A DNA stretch of 64,000 nucleotides from positions 186,001 through 250,000 of the forward strand of contig NZ_PTIX01000008.1 in NCBI RefSeq assembly GCF_002934265.1. Direction: 5' to 3'. The notes beneath the pieces were generated by a model. It was not told the DNA's origin. It saw only the letters and a program-made list of their open reading frames with translations, and did not search any database. The position numbers and the translations under genes are program-made. Numbering within the stretch: the first letter of the stretch is position 1; every line of letters begins with the position of its first letter. Shown here piece by piece: positions 1-14,800 of the stretch. The DNA comes from Actinokineospora auranticolor (GTDB lineage: Bacteria; Actinomycetota; Actinomycetes; Mycobacteriales; Pseudonocardiaceae).

Positions 1-4440
<4,440 letters not shown>

Positions 4441-4456
4441 CGTGGTCCTCTTCCGC

Positions 4457-7400
4457 CTAGTTCGTCAGGCCCAGGGCATCGAGCTCGTCATCGCTGAGCC
4501 GCTCGATGAGCTCGATGCCGTCGAGGATCCGGTCCACGTCCATCCCCACGGCGTCCCGCTCCGCGGTGGCCGCGTCGAGCAGCGCGGCCTGCTGGACCAG
4601 CCGTGGCGCGTCGAACACCTGCTGCACCGCCAGCTCCACCCCGGCCCGCCTGCCCAGCAGGTTGATCAGGCGGGTGGCCAGCAGCGAGTTCCCGCCGAGG
4701 GCGAAGAAGTCGCTCGTCGGCCCCAGCAGCGCCGGGTCGACCTGGAGCAGGTCCACCCACGCCGACCGGACGACGTCCTCCGCGCTCTCACCGGCGCCCC
4801 GGCCGAGGACGGTCGCCTCGTCGTCGCGGCTGTCCGCCCGCGGCGCGTGGGTGACCACGTCGACCCAGTACCTGCCGTTGTCGAACGCGGTGGGCGGCAG
4901 CGGCAGCAGTTCGCGGTGGCCGTCGTGCAGACCGGCCCACGGCACCCGCACCCCGCGCACCCACAGCTCGGCGAGTTTCTCCAGGTCCCGGTCGGCGACC
5001 AGGCCCGCCAGGAACACCTCGCCGCGCGACCCGCCGAGCAGCGATGCCAGCGGGCCGATGTCGTCCTCGGCGTCGCCCTCGAACAGCGGCGCGGGCAACG
5101 CCCCGTCCGCCGCGGCCGACGGCAGGCCGAGGTGGTGGGCCAGCGCGGTCACCAGCTCGCGGGTGGAGCCCGCGACCACGGCCAGCCGCCGCGGCAGTGC
5201 CTCGCGGCCCAGTTGCGTGGTGTACGCGAGGTCGGTGAGGTCCACCTCGCCCGCGGTGCTCAGGTGGTCGTGCAGCTGCCGGGCGGCCGTGCGCAGGCGC
5301 TCGGCCGTCAGCGCGGACACGACCACCAGGTGCGCCCCGCCTGCCTGGCGGGCCGCGGCGGCCACCGCGATCGGCGGCGGCGCCTCGACCACCAGGCTCA
5401 CGTGGCTGCCGCCCGCCGCCACCGAGTTGATCAGCGCCCGGCGCGGGGCGCCGCCACGGGACCGCCAGCCGGTCACCTCCTCGCACAGCGCCACCGGGGC
5501 GCCGTCGAGGTCCAGCGCCGGGTTCGGGGTGCCGGTGCCGACCAGCGGGGCCAGCTCACCGTGCCGCAGTTGCAGCACCACCTTGGTCAACTGGGCGATA
5601 CCGGAGGCGGCCTCCGGGTGGCCCAGGTTCGACTTGACCGTGCCCACCGGCACCGGCGCGGACGGGTCACCCGCGGCGAAGACCTCGCGCAGCGCCCGCA
5701 GCTCGATCTCGTCGGACAGCGGGGTGCCGTTGGCGGCGGCCTCGACGTAGCCGATGGTGTCGGCCGTGACCCCGGCCCGTTCCAGCGCCCGCCGCATCAC
5801 ACCGACCTGCGTGCGGTGGCTGGGCGCCAGGAAGGCCCCACCCCGGCCCGCGTGCGCCGACGCGGTGCCGCGGATGACCGCGAGCACGGTGTCGCCGTCG
5901 CGCAGGGCGGCGGCCAGCGGCTTGAGCAGCACCGCGCCGACGGCCTCGGCGGGCAGGTAGCCGTCGCCGTCGCGGAAGCTGCGGCTGCCCGCGTGCGTGC
6001 CCAGCAGCCGCATCTCGGCCAGCGCGGCGTGCTTGTCCGGGTGGATGGTCAGGTTGACCCCGCCCGCCACCGCCAGCTCGCTCTCCCCGCTGAGCAGGTC
6101 GGCGCAGGCGATGTGGATGGCGGTGGTGGACGACGCGCACATGCTGTCCACCGCCAGGCTCGGCCCCTCCAGGCCGAAGAAGTGCGACACCCGGTTGGCG
6201 ATCAGGTTGAAGGACGCCGAGGAGGTCAGCGCGGCGAGCACCGGGTCGACCGCGCCGTCGGCCCGGTACATCTGGTACGCGGCGCCCACGTAGACCCCGA
6301 CCCGCCTGCCGTAGCGGCGTTCGATGACCTCCCGGGTCACCCCGCTGCCCTCCAGCAGGTGCCACACCACCTGGAGGAACAACCGCTGCTGCGGGTCCAT
6401 CGCCGAGGCCTCGCGGGGCGAGATGCCGAAGAACAGCGGGTCGAACTCGGCCACGCCGTCGAGGAACGCGCCGATGGCGCCCGCCCCGACCTGCTCCGCG
6501 CGCTCGGCGGGCACCTCGGTCACGCAGTCCGTGCCCGACCGCAGCACTTCCCAGAAGCCGTCCAGGTCGGCCGCCCCGGGGTAGCGGCCGGTGATGCCGA
6601 TGATCGCGATCTCGGTGCCGCCGTCGGGCCGCTGCGTGCTCCCGGCCAGGGCCGGGGCGGGTGCGGGTGTGGTGTCCGCGGTGGTCACCGGGGTCGCGGT
6701 GACGCCCAGCAGGTCGCGCAGGGCCGGGGCGTGGTCGGTGGCCAGGAAGCCCGCCACCTCGCGGATCGTGGGCAGCTCGAACAGCAGCGTGCGCGGCAGC
6801 GGGCCGAAGGACTTCTCCAGCTCGGTGATCAGGTTGACCGCGAGCACGGAGTCCAGGCCGTACTTCTCCAGCGCGGTGTCCGGGTCGACCCGTTCCGGGC
6901 GCAGCTTGAGCGCCGCCGCCAGCACCCTGCGCAGGTGGCTGACCGCCCGGTCCGCCAACGACTCCGCGCCTGCGGCGGGCACCGGGACCGCACCGGGCAC
7001 CGCGGGTGCGGTGGTCAGTCGGGAGAGCAACGCGTCGCGGTCGCCGACGAGCGCCACCAGCCTGCCGCCGAGGTCCGCGGCCAGCGCCTGGCGCAGCACC
7101 GCGAGCCCGCGGGTGGTGTCCAGCGGCGCGAGGCCGAGGTCGCGGAGCTGACGGCGCACCGTGTCGTCACCCATGCCGCCCGCGTCCCACAGCGGCCAGC
7201 CGATCGAGACCGCGCGTCCCCGCCCGGTGCGCTGCGCGGCGAAGGCGTCGAGGTAGCCGTTGCCCGCCGCGTAGTCGGCCTGCCCGTGGTTGCCGAACGC
7301 GCCCGCGATGGAGGAGAAGCAGGCGAACAGCTCCAGCGGCTGATCGGCGGTGGCCCGGTCGAGCACCGCCGCGGCCACCTTGGGCGCGAGCACCCGGTCG

Positions 7401-10400
7401 AACTCGTCGGTGCCCTTGCGCAGGATCAGGTTGTCCTGGATGACTCCGGCGCTGTGCAGGACGCCGGTCAGCGGGCCGTACGCGGCGGTGACGTCGCGGA
7501 CCAGCCGCCGCACCGCGTCCGGGTCGGTGATGTCGGCGCCGCGGTAGTCGACCCGCAGCCCGGCCGCCCGCAGCTCGGCCACGGCGGCGTCGGCCCGCGC
7601 GGACCGGCCGGTGAGCACCACGGTCGCGCCCGGCGCTTCGGCGGCGATGTCGCGCGCCACGACCAGCCCGAGTGCGCCCGCCCCGCCGGTGATCAGGTAC
7701 ACGCCGTCGCGGCGCCACGGGCTCGGTGCGGCGACGGGGGAGACCTCGACCAGCCCGGCGGTCTCCCGCACACCGCCGCGGTAGCGGATCTCCTGGTCGG
7801 TGGTGGCCGCGTCCTCGGAGAGCCGGATCAGGTCGTCGACCCGCTCGCAGTCGATGAGCTGGGTGCGCAGCCCCGGGTTCTCCAGGGCGACCGTCTTGAG
7901 CAGGGCGGAGAGCCCGGCCAACGTGGCATCGGTGCCCAACAGCACCACCTGCACCAGGCCCTGCTGGCGCGATCCGCGCTCCAAGAGCCCCTTGGCCAGC
8001 CCGAACACCTGCCGTGCCACGTCGGCGTAGCGGGCGTCGGTGGTCGCGCCGGACGGCTCGACCACGACCGCGCCACCCGGCAGCGCGGACCGCTGCTCGG
8101 CGGTCGGCGTGCCCACCACGATCACGTGCCGGTCCGCCGGGACGTCCGCGGCGGCGGTGCCGGGGTTCGCCGTCCACGTGGGGCGCAGCAGCACCAGGTC
8201 GTGGTCGGCGCGGTCCGGGGCCGGGGCGGCGGGGATGGTGAGGTCCAGGTCGAGCCAGCAGCGCTCCCGGGCGAACGGGTAGCCCGGCAGGCTGACCCGA
8301 CGCAGCGGGCCCTCGGCCACGCCGTCCCAGTCGACCGCCGCGCCGGACACCCACAGCCGCAGCAGCGGGTCCGCGACACCGCGCTCGACCCACTCGGCGA
8401 GCGCGGCGTCCACCGACGGCGCGGCGCCGCGGCCGGACAGGACACTGCCGCGGCGCCACGAACCGGGCCTGCCCGCGGCGAAGCGGGCCAGTTCCCCCCG
8501 CGCCTCGGCGACCGTCGAGGCGGCGAACGCCAGCCGCTCCTCCAGCTCCATCCGCCCGACCTGGAGCGTCCACGCCACATCGGCCAGGTCGGCGTCGGCC
8601 AGCTCGCCGAGCCTGCCGTGCAGGCGCCCGGCCAGCTCCGCCAACTGCGGCGCGCTCTTGGCCGAGAGCACCAGCAGCGCGGGCCGGTCGGTGCGCCGCT
8701 CGGGTCGCGCCGCCGCCTCGTGCTCGGCGATGACCACGTGCGCGTTCGACCCGCCGCCGCCGAAGCTGGACACACCGGCCAACCGGGGCGCGGTCCGACC
8801 GTCCACGGTGGGCCGCCGCCACGGGCCCAGCTCGCGCTGCACCCGCAGCGGCGTGCGGTCGAAGTCGATGTGCGGGTTCAGGGTCTCGGAGTGCAGGCTC
8901 GGCACCAGTTCCCGGTGCCGCAGCTGCAACAGCACCTTGGTGACCCCGGCGATGCCCGCGGCGCTCTCCAGGTGGCCGATGTTGGACTTCACCGACCCGA
9001 TCGCGCACTCGTCCGGCCGGGCACCGGCGGTGCCGAACGCCTTCTGCAACCCGGTGACCTCGATCGGGTCGCCCAGCGAGGTCCCGGTGCCGTGCGCCTC
9101 CAGGTAGCTCAGCGCACGCGGGTCCAGGGCCGCCGCGGCGAACGCGTCCGCCACCACCGCCCCCTGGGCGACCGGGGTGGGAACCGAGTACCCGGTGGTC
9201 CGCCCGCCGTGGTTGACCGCGGTACCCCTGATGACGCCGTGGATCTGGTCCCCGTCGAGCACGGCCCTGGCCAGTGGCTTGAGCAGCACCGCGCCCACGC
9301 CCTCGCCCGGCACGTAGCCGTCGCCGCCCTCGCCGAAGCTGCGGCAGCGGCCGTCGGAGGACAGGAAGTGCCGCTTGCTGAGCACCAGGTGCTTGTTCGG
9401 GTGCGGGGTCAGGTTGACCCCACCGGCGATCGCCGCCGCGCACTGCCCGGTGCGGATGGCCTCGCAGGCCAGGTGGATGGAGGTCAGCGAGGAGGAGCAC
9501 ATGGTGTCCACGGCCAGGCTCGGGCCGTGGAAGTCGTAGAAGTACGAGACCCGGTTGGCCACGGTGGACGCGCTGCCCCACAGCGCCACGTCCTGTCCGA
9601 GTGCCTGCGCCTGCGCGCCGTAGAGCTGGTACTCCTGGTACATCACGCCGACGAACACGCCAACGTCGCCCTGGGCGGAGAGCCGTTCGCCGGTGTAGCC
9701 GGCGTCCTCGAGGGTGTGGTGCGCGGTTTGCAGGAACAGCCGCTCCTGCGGGTCGAGGTGCTCGGCCTCCAGCAGCGAGATCTGGAAGAACAGCGGGTCG
9801 AACAGGTCGATGTCGTCGACGAACCCGCCCCAGCGGCCCGCCTCGGGGTAGCGGCGGTGGTCCCAGCGCCCGGCGGGCACCTCCCGGACGCTGTCGCGGC
9901 CCGCGCGCAGGTTCTGCCAGAACTCTTCGAGATCGGCGGCCTCGGGGTAGCGGCCCGCGACGCCGACGATGGCGATGTCACCGTCGCGCGGGTCGCCCGG
10001 CCGGGTGATCGCGGGTTCCGCGGCCCGCGGTGCCGGGGTGTCCGCCGCCGCCCGGGGCGGCTCCTGGCGCAGGACGCGGGTGCTCAGCCCTTCGAGGTCG
10101 ACGCAGACCGTGCCCGTCGCGTCGAGGATCGTGATGTCCAGGGCGGAGGTGGTGGCCGTGCCCGCCCCGGCGCCGTGCCGGATCCAGGCGTAGGCGGTGG
10201 TCGTGGTGGCCGCCGGGGCTCGGACACCGCGCACCGCGAAGGGCAGGCCGAGGCTGGTGGCCTCCTGGCCCGCCCGCTCGGTCGGCAGCCAGAGCCCGAT
10301 GGTGGCCTGGAGCGCGCCGTCGACCACGCTCGGGTGCGAGTGGTAGCCGCTCTGCTCGGCGGCCGCGGGTAACCGCAGCTCGGCGAGCACCTGCGGTCTG

Positions 10401-12355
10401 CCGGTCCGGTCGGTGCCCACACCGACGGTGACCACGGACCGCTGCGACGGGCCGTAGCGCAGGCCGAGGCGGTCGTAGCGGGCGTAGACCTCGGTGCCCG
10501 CGAAAGTCGTGGCGGAGCAGGCGGCCCGGAGCTCGTCGATGCTCGGGGTGCTCGGGTGGGTGTCGTCGGCGAGGTGCGCGCGCCCCTGGCAGCACAGGGT
10601 TTCCCCGCCGTCGGCGTCGACGCTGTGGATGGTGAACTCGCCGGTCGGGTGGACGGCCGTGACCAGCTTGAGGCCGGTCGGGGTGGCCGTCGCCGGGCGG
10701 ACCCAGGCCACATCGGCCAGCCGCACGCCACCGCCGAACACCTCGGCGGCGGCGGCCCGCGCCAGCTCCAGGTGCGCGACCCCGGGCAGCACCCGGTCGT
10801 CGCGCACGCGGTGGTCGGCCAACACCGGCTCGGCCCCGGCGAACACCGATTCGTACCGGGCTCCCCGGTCGTCGTCGGGCAGGCGGCGGTGCAGCAGCGG
10901 GTGCGCCGCCGCCGCGACCGGGGCCGGGGTGGTGCCGGTGAGGTGGGCGGCGATCGCGTGGGCCGTGCGGTGGTCGGTGATGGCGGTGGCGGCCACCGCC
11001 AGGCCGAGTCGTTCGTTGAGCCGGTCGGCCAGGTGCGCGGCACCGCTCCAGTCCAGCCCGTACTCGCCCAGGTCCTCGTCCGGGTCCACTTCCGACGCGG
11101 GTACCGACAGCAGCGCCGCCGTCTCGTCCACGATCGCGCCCAGCACGTCCGCCCGATCGGCGGGCGCGCCCACCGGTTCGGGGGCGGCCGGGGCGGCGGG
11201 AGCGGCGGGGGTGGCTGTTTCGGTGGTGCTGGGGTGTTCGGTCCGCAGCCAGGCGGCGAGCTCGGCGATGGTGCGGTGTTCGAACATGATCGTCGGGGAC
11301 AGCGAGAGCGAGTAGGTGTCCTCGACGTCGGCGACGAGGGAGAGCAGGTTGGCGGAGGTGAGGCCGAGTTCGTAGAACCCGCCCTCCGGATCCACGACGT
11401 CCACCGAGGTGTCCAGGCGGGCGGCGACCAGTCCGCGCAGGACCTCGGCCACGTCCCGACCCTCGACCGGGGCGGCGGCGACGGTGGGGGCGGTGGGCGC
11501 GGCGGTGGCGCGGACGTCGAGGGCGGAACCCATGCGGATGCGCTTGGCCACGAACTGGCCCACCTCCGCGACCCGCACGCCCTCGGCGTTGTAGAACTCG
11601 ATGCGCAGCCGCACCAACTCGTCGTCGCGGTGGACGGAATCGGCGGGGACGCGGACGTAGCAGCGGTCGCCGAGCGAACCGATCGCGCGGAACGACTCGA
11701 ACACCAGTGGCAGGAACAGGCCGGGGCCCTCGTCGTCGCCGTCGTGCATCATGCCGATGCCGATGCCGCCGCCGAGCAGGCCCGCCTCGAACAGCGCGGG
11801 GTGGAACAGGAAGCGGTCGGTGCTGTCGCGGAACTCCGGCGCCAGCGCCAGCTCCGCCACCCAGTCGCCGGGCCGGTGGTGCACTGTCCCGCCGATCTTC
11901 ATGATCCCGGAGTGGAGCAGCTCGTGCTCGCGGCACCACCCGTAGATCTCGGTCATGGTGGTCGCCCCGGTGGCGCCGGTCAGCGGCAGCGCGAGCCGCT
12001 CCGGGTAGTCCGGCACGGGGGAGACCTCGGCGGTGGCCACCGCGTGCAGGACCGACTCGCTGTCCCGCTCGCGCCTGCTGCCGACCTCCACCCGCAGGTC
12101 GCCTGCCGGGGTGCGGCGCCCGGCGACGGTGACCAGCACCAGTTCGCCGGTCTCCGCCACCAGCGGCGCCAGGATCCGCAGGTTGCGCAGCGAGGTGTGC
12201 GCCATGGCGTGCCCGTGCCGGGCCAGCACCTGCAACAGGAGGTCGACGTAGCCGACCCCCGGGAGCAGGGGCCGCCCGAATACCACGTGGCCGCGCAGTA
12301 GCGGATTGTCCGCGGTGATCTCGAAGGATTCGGTGAACACGAGCGAGTCGGTCAT
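4457..12355 (-). CDS. Trans-AT type polyketide synthase, DH-ACP-ACP-DH-KS-KR-ACP-KS0-PCP
   Basis: 2632 residues with no acyltransferase domain after either ketosynthase, so malonyl units must come from an AT in trans. Order: DH1 (about 1-275; H23..G27..P32, but the second catalytic acid is Glu190 rather than Asp), ACP1 (Ser334), ACP2 (GLDW, Trp436 at the usual Ser position), DH2 (about 485-760; His515, Gly of the HxxxGxxxxP motif replaced by Asp519; HPSVVDGALQ present), KS1 (Cys953, HGTGT and NIGHLE intact), KR (TGGAGALG; Ser/Tyr/Asn catalytic set), ACP3 (Ser1836), KS2 (Cys2073 but HGTGT changed to AANGT, so a non-elongating KS0) and a PCP-like carrier (LGGNS, Ser2557). The protein begins with a DH, so its first module must be completed by an upstream KS encoded elsewhere. 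The KS0-carrier end fits hand-over to the NRPS that follows. ATG at 12355 is the first in-frame ATG. Confidence 0.95.
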   Translation of the reverse strand: MTDSLVFTESFEITADNPLLRGHVVFGRPLLPGVGYVDLLLQVLARHGHAMAHTSLRNLRILAPLVAETGELVLVTVAGRRTPAGDLRVEVGSRRERDSESVLHAVATAEVSPVPDYPERLALPLTGATGATTMTEIYGWCREHELLHSGIMKIGGTVHHRPGDWVAELALAPEFRDSTDRFLFHPALFEAGLLGGGIGIGMMHDGDDEGPGLFLPLVFESFRAIGSLGDRCYVRVPADSVHRDDELVRLRIEFYNAEGVRVAEVGQFVAKRIRMGSALDVRATAAPTAPTVAAAPVEGRDVAEVLRGLVAARLDTSVDVVDPEGGFYELGLTSANLLSLVADVEDTYSLSLSPTIMFEHRTIAELAAWLRTEHPSTTETATPAAPAAPAAPEPVGAPADRADVLGAIVDETAALLSVPASEVDPDEDLGEYGLDWSGAAHLADRLNERLGLAVAATAITDHRTAHAIAAHLTGTTPAPVAAAAHPLLHRRLPDDDRGARYESVFAGAEPVLADHRVRDDRVLPGVAHLELARAAAAEVFGGGVRLADVAWVRPATATPTGLKLVTAVHPTGEFTIHSVDADGGETLCCQGRAHLADDTHPSTPSIDELRAACSATTFAGTEVYARYDRLGLRYGPSQRSVVTVGVGTDRTGRPQVLAELRLPAAAEQSGYHSHPSVVDGALQATIGLWLPTERAGQEATSLGLPFAVRGVRAPAATTTTAYAWIRHGAGAGTATTSALDITILDATGTVCVDLEGLSTRVLRQEPPRAAADTPAPRAAEPAITRPGDPRDGDIAIVGVAGRYPEAADLEEFWQNLRAGRDSVREVPAGRWDHRRYPEAGRWGGFVDDIDLFDPLFFQISLLEAEHLDPQERLFLQTAHHTLEDAGYTGERLSAQGDVGVFVGVMYQEYQLYGAQAQALGQDVALWGSASTVANRVSYFYDFHGPSLAVDTMCSSSLTSIHLACEAIRTGQCAAAIAGGVNLTPHPNKHLVLSKRHFLSSDGRCRSFGEGGDGYVPGEGVGAVLLKPLARAVLDGDQIHGVIRGTAVNHGGRTTGYSVPTPVAQGAVVADAFAAAALDPRALSYLEAHGTGTSLGDPIEVTGLQKAFGTAGARPDECAIGSVKSNIGHLESAAGIAGVTKVLLQLRHRELVPSLHSETLNPHIDFDRTPLRVQRELGPWRRPTVDGRTAPRLAGVSSFGGGGSNAHVVIAEHEAAARPERRTDRPALLVLSAKSAPQLAELAGRLHGRLGELADADLADVAWTLQVGRMELEERLAFAASTVAEARGELARFAAGRPGSWRRGSVLSGRGAAPSVDAALAEWVERGVADPLLRLWVSGAAVDWDGVAEGPLRRVSLPGYPFARERCWLDLDLTIPAAPAPDRADHDLVLLRPTWTANPGTAAADVPADRHVIVVGTPTAEQRSALPGGAVVVEPSGATTDARYADVARQVFGLAKGLLERGSRQQGLVQVVLLGTDATLAGLSALLKTVALENPGLRTQLIDCERVDDLIRLSEDAATTDQEIRYRGGVRETAGLVEVSPVAAPSPWRRDGVYLITGGAGALGLVVARDIAAEAPGATVVLTGRSARADAAVAELRAAGLRVDYRGADITDPDAVRRLVRDVTAAYGPLTGVLHSAGVIQDNLILRKGTDEFDRVLAPKVAAAVLDRATADQPLELFACFSSIAGAFGNHGQADYAAGNGYLDAFAAQRTGRGRAVSIGWPLWDAGGMGDDTVRRQLRDLGLAPLDTTRGLAVLRQALAADLGGRLVALVGDRDALLSRLTTAPAVPGAVPVPAAGAESLADRAVSHLRRVLAAALKLRPERVDPDTALEKYGLDSVLAVNLITELEKSFGPLPRTLLFELPTIREVAGFLATDHAPALRDLLGVTATPVTTADTTPAPAPALAGSTQRPDGGTEIAIIGITGRYPGAADLDGFWEVLRSGTDCVTEVPAERAEQVGAGAIGAFLDGVAEFDPLFFGISPREASAMDPQQRLFLQVVWHLLEGSGVTREVIERRYGRRVGVYVGAAYQMYRADGAVDPVLAALTSSASFNLIANRVSHFFGLEGPSLAVDSMCASSTTAIHIACADLLSGESELAVAGGVNLTIHPDKHAALAEMRLLGTHAGSRSFRDGDGYLPAEAVGAVLLKPLAAALRDGDTVLAVIRGTASAHAGRGGAFLAPSHRTQVGVMRRALERAGVTADTIGYVEAAANGTPLSDEIELRALREVFAAGDPSAPVPVGTVKSNLGHPEAASGIAQLTKVVLQLRHGELAPLVGTGTPNPALDLDGAPVALCEEVTGWRSRGGAPRRALINSVAAGGSHVSLVVEAPPPIAVAAAARQAGGAHLVVVSALTAERLRTAARQLHDHLSTAGEVDLTDLAYTTQLGREALPRRLAVVAGSTRELVTALAHHLGLPSAAADGALPAPLFEGDAEDDIGPLASLLGGSRGEVFLAGLVADRDLEKLAELWVRGVRVPWAGLHDGHRELLPLPPTAFDNGRYWVDVVTHAPRADSRDDEATVLGRGAGESAEDVVRSAWVDLLQVDPALLGPTSDFFALGGNSLLATRLINLLGRRAGVELAVQQVFDAPRLVQQAALLDAATAERDAVGMDVDRILDGIELIERLSDDELDALGLTN

Positions 12356-12461
12356 CTGGTATCCGTCTTGGCACGAGTCGGAACCGGACGGTGCGCCCGG
12401 TCCGCGCGGAATGGGGAGGACTGGCTGGGGTGGGACGCCCGGGGGAGCGGGCGCACCCGGA

Positions 12462-13331
12462 TCACCAGGAGGTGAGCGAGAAGCGATCGGTCAAGGCGCG
12501 CGCGTCGATCGCGAACGCCCTGATCTGCTCGGCCTTGGTGACCATCTTCTCGTCACCGGTCGCCTTGGCGATGTCTACCAGCCAGGTGTAGGTCTGCGCC
12601 GGGTGTACTTCGTAGAGGAAGTGCACCTTGGAGAGCATGAACAGGACGTCGCGGAAGTTGTCGCGCTCCAGCACGTTGGCCAGCGAAAGAATGCGATCGC
12701 GGGTCTCCGAGGTGAACGGCTTGCGTGGCACGAACTCAGGCTCGCCACCTGGGCTGTAGACCGTCGGGTCGGCGAAGATCTCCTTCTCGTCGAATGGGCC
12801 GTCGAATGCGAAATCGACACAGAGTGACTGCCTCGACAATTCAGATAGGTTTACCGCTGAATGCTCGGATGCCGCGTCCAGGAACCAGATCTCGCCGGGG
12901 CGGAACCGCACCACGGTGTCCTCGTTCGAGTGATAGGCGCGCGGGCTCTCCTCCAATACCATGAACGTGCGGAAATACAAGTCCGCATTCCGGTCGAGTT
13001 CGACGAAGTCGCGGTGCGGGATCACGACCGCGTTCTTCAGGTTGCGCGTGCGGGCCATCTGCAGGTGCGCGGTGTTGAACACGGAGGTGACGATCTCGCT
13101 GAGGTAAGGGGTCCGCGCGGTGTGCTCGGTGGCCACCGCACCCCCCTCGATGTCGCGGTAGAGCCGGTCGTCGGCCTGGCCGGAGGCGTTCCACAGCGGG
13201 ATGTTCTTCCAGTACCCGTTGCTGAACTCGTCGTACTCCTCCTGCACGACGGGCACGGTCTCCAGGTAGTCGAGGTCGAGTTTGAGTCTCTGCTGATCGA
13301 GTTCGATCTTTCCCAGGATGTGGGAGCGCAT
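12462..13331 (-). CDS. L-proline 3-hydroxylase (2-oxoglutarate/Fe(II) dioxygenase)
   Basis: 289 residues. The sequence closely matches, over its whole length, the Streptomyces L-proline cis-3-hydroxylase family as I remember it, including the start MRSHILG and the end RFSLTSW. The iron ligands are visible as H106-x-D108 (PHRDF) and H157, with the 2-oxoglutarate-binding R167 (SRQSL). The family hydroxylates free L-proline at C3 using O2 and 2-oxoglutarate. ATG at 13331 was chosen over the more upstream in-frame start because family members begin here and a GGAGA site lies about 9 bases upstream. The gene is the first of the leftward PKS-NRPS operon (107 bp before the PKS), so the product probably contains 3-hydroxyproline or a related hydroxylated imino acid. 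That placement is inference, since no proline-specific A domain is visible in the window. Confidence 0.92.
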   Translation of the reverse strand: MRSHILGKIELDQQRLKLDLDYLETVPVVQEEYDEFSNGYWKNIPLWNASGQADDRLYRDIEGGAVATEHTARTPYLSEIVTSVFNTAHLQMARTRNLKNAVVIPHRDFVELDRNADLYFRTFMVLEESPRAYHSNEDTVVRFRPGEIWFLDAASEHSAVNLSELSRQSLCVDFAFDGPFDEKEIFADPTVYSPGGEPEFVPRKPFTSETRDRILSLANVLERDNFRDVLFMLSKVHFLYEVHPAQTYTWLVDIAKATGDEKMVTKAEQIRAFAIDARALTDRFSLTSW

Positions 13332-14800
13332 TAGCACAGTCTCCAAATCGATGGAAGTCCTCAGACGTGGCCGAGGGTGGCCGAAAGAAGCGGGAACACC
13401 CATTCAGGGCGCTATACACCACAAGACCGGGTCACGCCGGTCGGATCCGCGACGACGCCGCCGCGCGTTGTCCGCCGTGTCCGCTGAAGGCGGCCCCAGC
13501 TCCGCCATGCGAGAATCTAACGCGTTCCCCCCTCGACGGAACATGCGCTGACCGCTGTCCCCACGTCTTGACTGTGGAGATAGCGGCGAATGCTATTCGG
13601 TGTCGTGATCAAAAACTACCAGCGTGTAAGCGGTTATGGACTAAAGATCGCGACGGTGTGATACATGCCACACGGCGGAGATTTTACGCCAATAAGGGTT
13701 GACCTGTGTGCGAACTCTTGAAAGGGCGGACCGGTCACGCACAGCGCGGGTACGGTTACGGATTGTGCGGGTCTTTATTCGCACTCCGTGTATGTGGTGG
13801 GGAAATTCCTTCCGCATGGTGAGTTTGCCGAGATAAGCGGAATGTCGGGTTTCGTGCGAAGGCGGGCCGAGTCGGGGGACTGCCCGGCCCCGTCGGAGCT
13901 CCACTGGGCTGACCCGCGGCCGTCCGACCGGGAGGAGCGGGACGCGGCGCCGATGGCGCGCGGCGACCCGCGCCGAGGTCGGGGCGATGATCGACTCGGC
14001 GGCGGTCGCCGGAGCGGCGTCCGCCGACATCGCCGAGCCGGAGCCGTGGCGTGCGGTGGCGGGTTGGGTGCGCGAAGGGAACCGGGGCGAGTGCCACGCT
14101 GGCGCGGTGGTGGGCATGAGGAGGTCCGGTTGTTCCACGCGGCGGCTGGTGGCCCGGCGAGTTGACGTCTCCGGTGCCGAGGCTTCGGGTGACCAGCGCT
14201 GTGGCCAGGTACACCGTCGACAGGAGGCGGATGGCGGTGATGGGGAGGCCCGCGGCGGATCGGGCGGTCGGGGAGTCGTTGTTTCCATGACGTCGATGGG
14301 CGCGGAGGGAACCCCGGCTGCGATCAGGCGGCTCATTGTGACCAGGTGCGCGGTCGGTCCCTGGCACTGGGCGGCTGGTCCGAAGAGGACGCGGCGGATG
14401 TGGCCTGAGCCGCCTGGCTCGACGCCGAGGGGCGTCGTGCGGCCGAGCAGTACTCCAGGGCGGCCGACGGACTCGGCTCCGAACGGGACGGACCCGGTGC
14501 GTTTGGTGGGGAATGCACGTGCTGGAGCGGCCGGGGCGGAGCAACCGCGAGCACCTCCACCCGCACGATTCGAAAAGCACGCCCCTGCCGGGGAAGCACT
14601 TTTACCGGCTCGCAGGTCAGGGCCATCGAGTTGGTTATCGGCACCCGCACAGGCGTCACCGCCACGGCGCGATTGGGAGAAACCGCTTTGTACCCAAGCC
14701 TTTCGCCTCGCTTTGGCGTCCGTCGAAATGCTGGTGAAATGGCGATGGTCGAATCCGAGCGGGTTGTGATGGGCGCACCGTCACGGGTGACTCACGGTGG
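13332..14800. other. Long stretch without a supportable gene upstream of the hydroxylase operon
   Basis: Contains several open frames with arginine/proline-rich, low-complexity translations and no recognisable domain. The first 370 bases should hold the operon promoter, but I could not settle on a -35/-10 pair for the minus strand. A relatively AT-rich patch (about 13560-13720) includes TTGACT-N17-TGCTAT at 13568-13596 reading rightward, with no convincing gene after it. A hydrophobic stretch on the minus strand near 14190-14230, followed by a frame change, may be a remnant of a membrane protein. Confidence 0.5.

Noticed and set aside
13568..13596. TTGACT-N17-TGCTAT, a good-looking rightward promoter
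   Set aside because: No gene or structured RNA that I can support follows it, so it is not listed as a promoter; kept as a note in the gap entry.
13756..14580. 274-codon frame on the minus strand in the region upstream of the hydroxylase
   Set aside because: Arg/Pro-rich translation without any domain, ribosome site or partner; coherent segments change frame, so at best a remnant.
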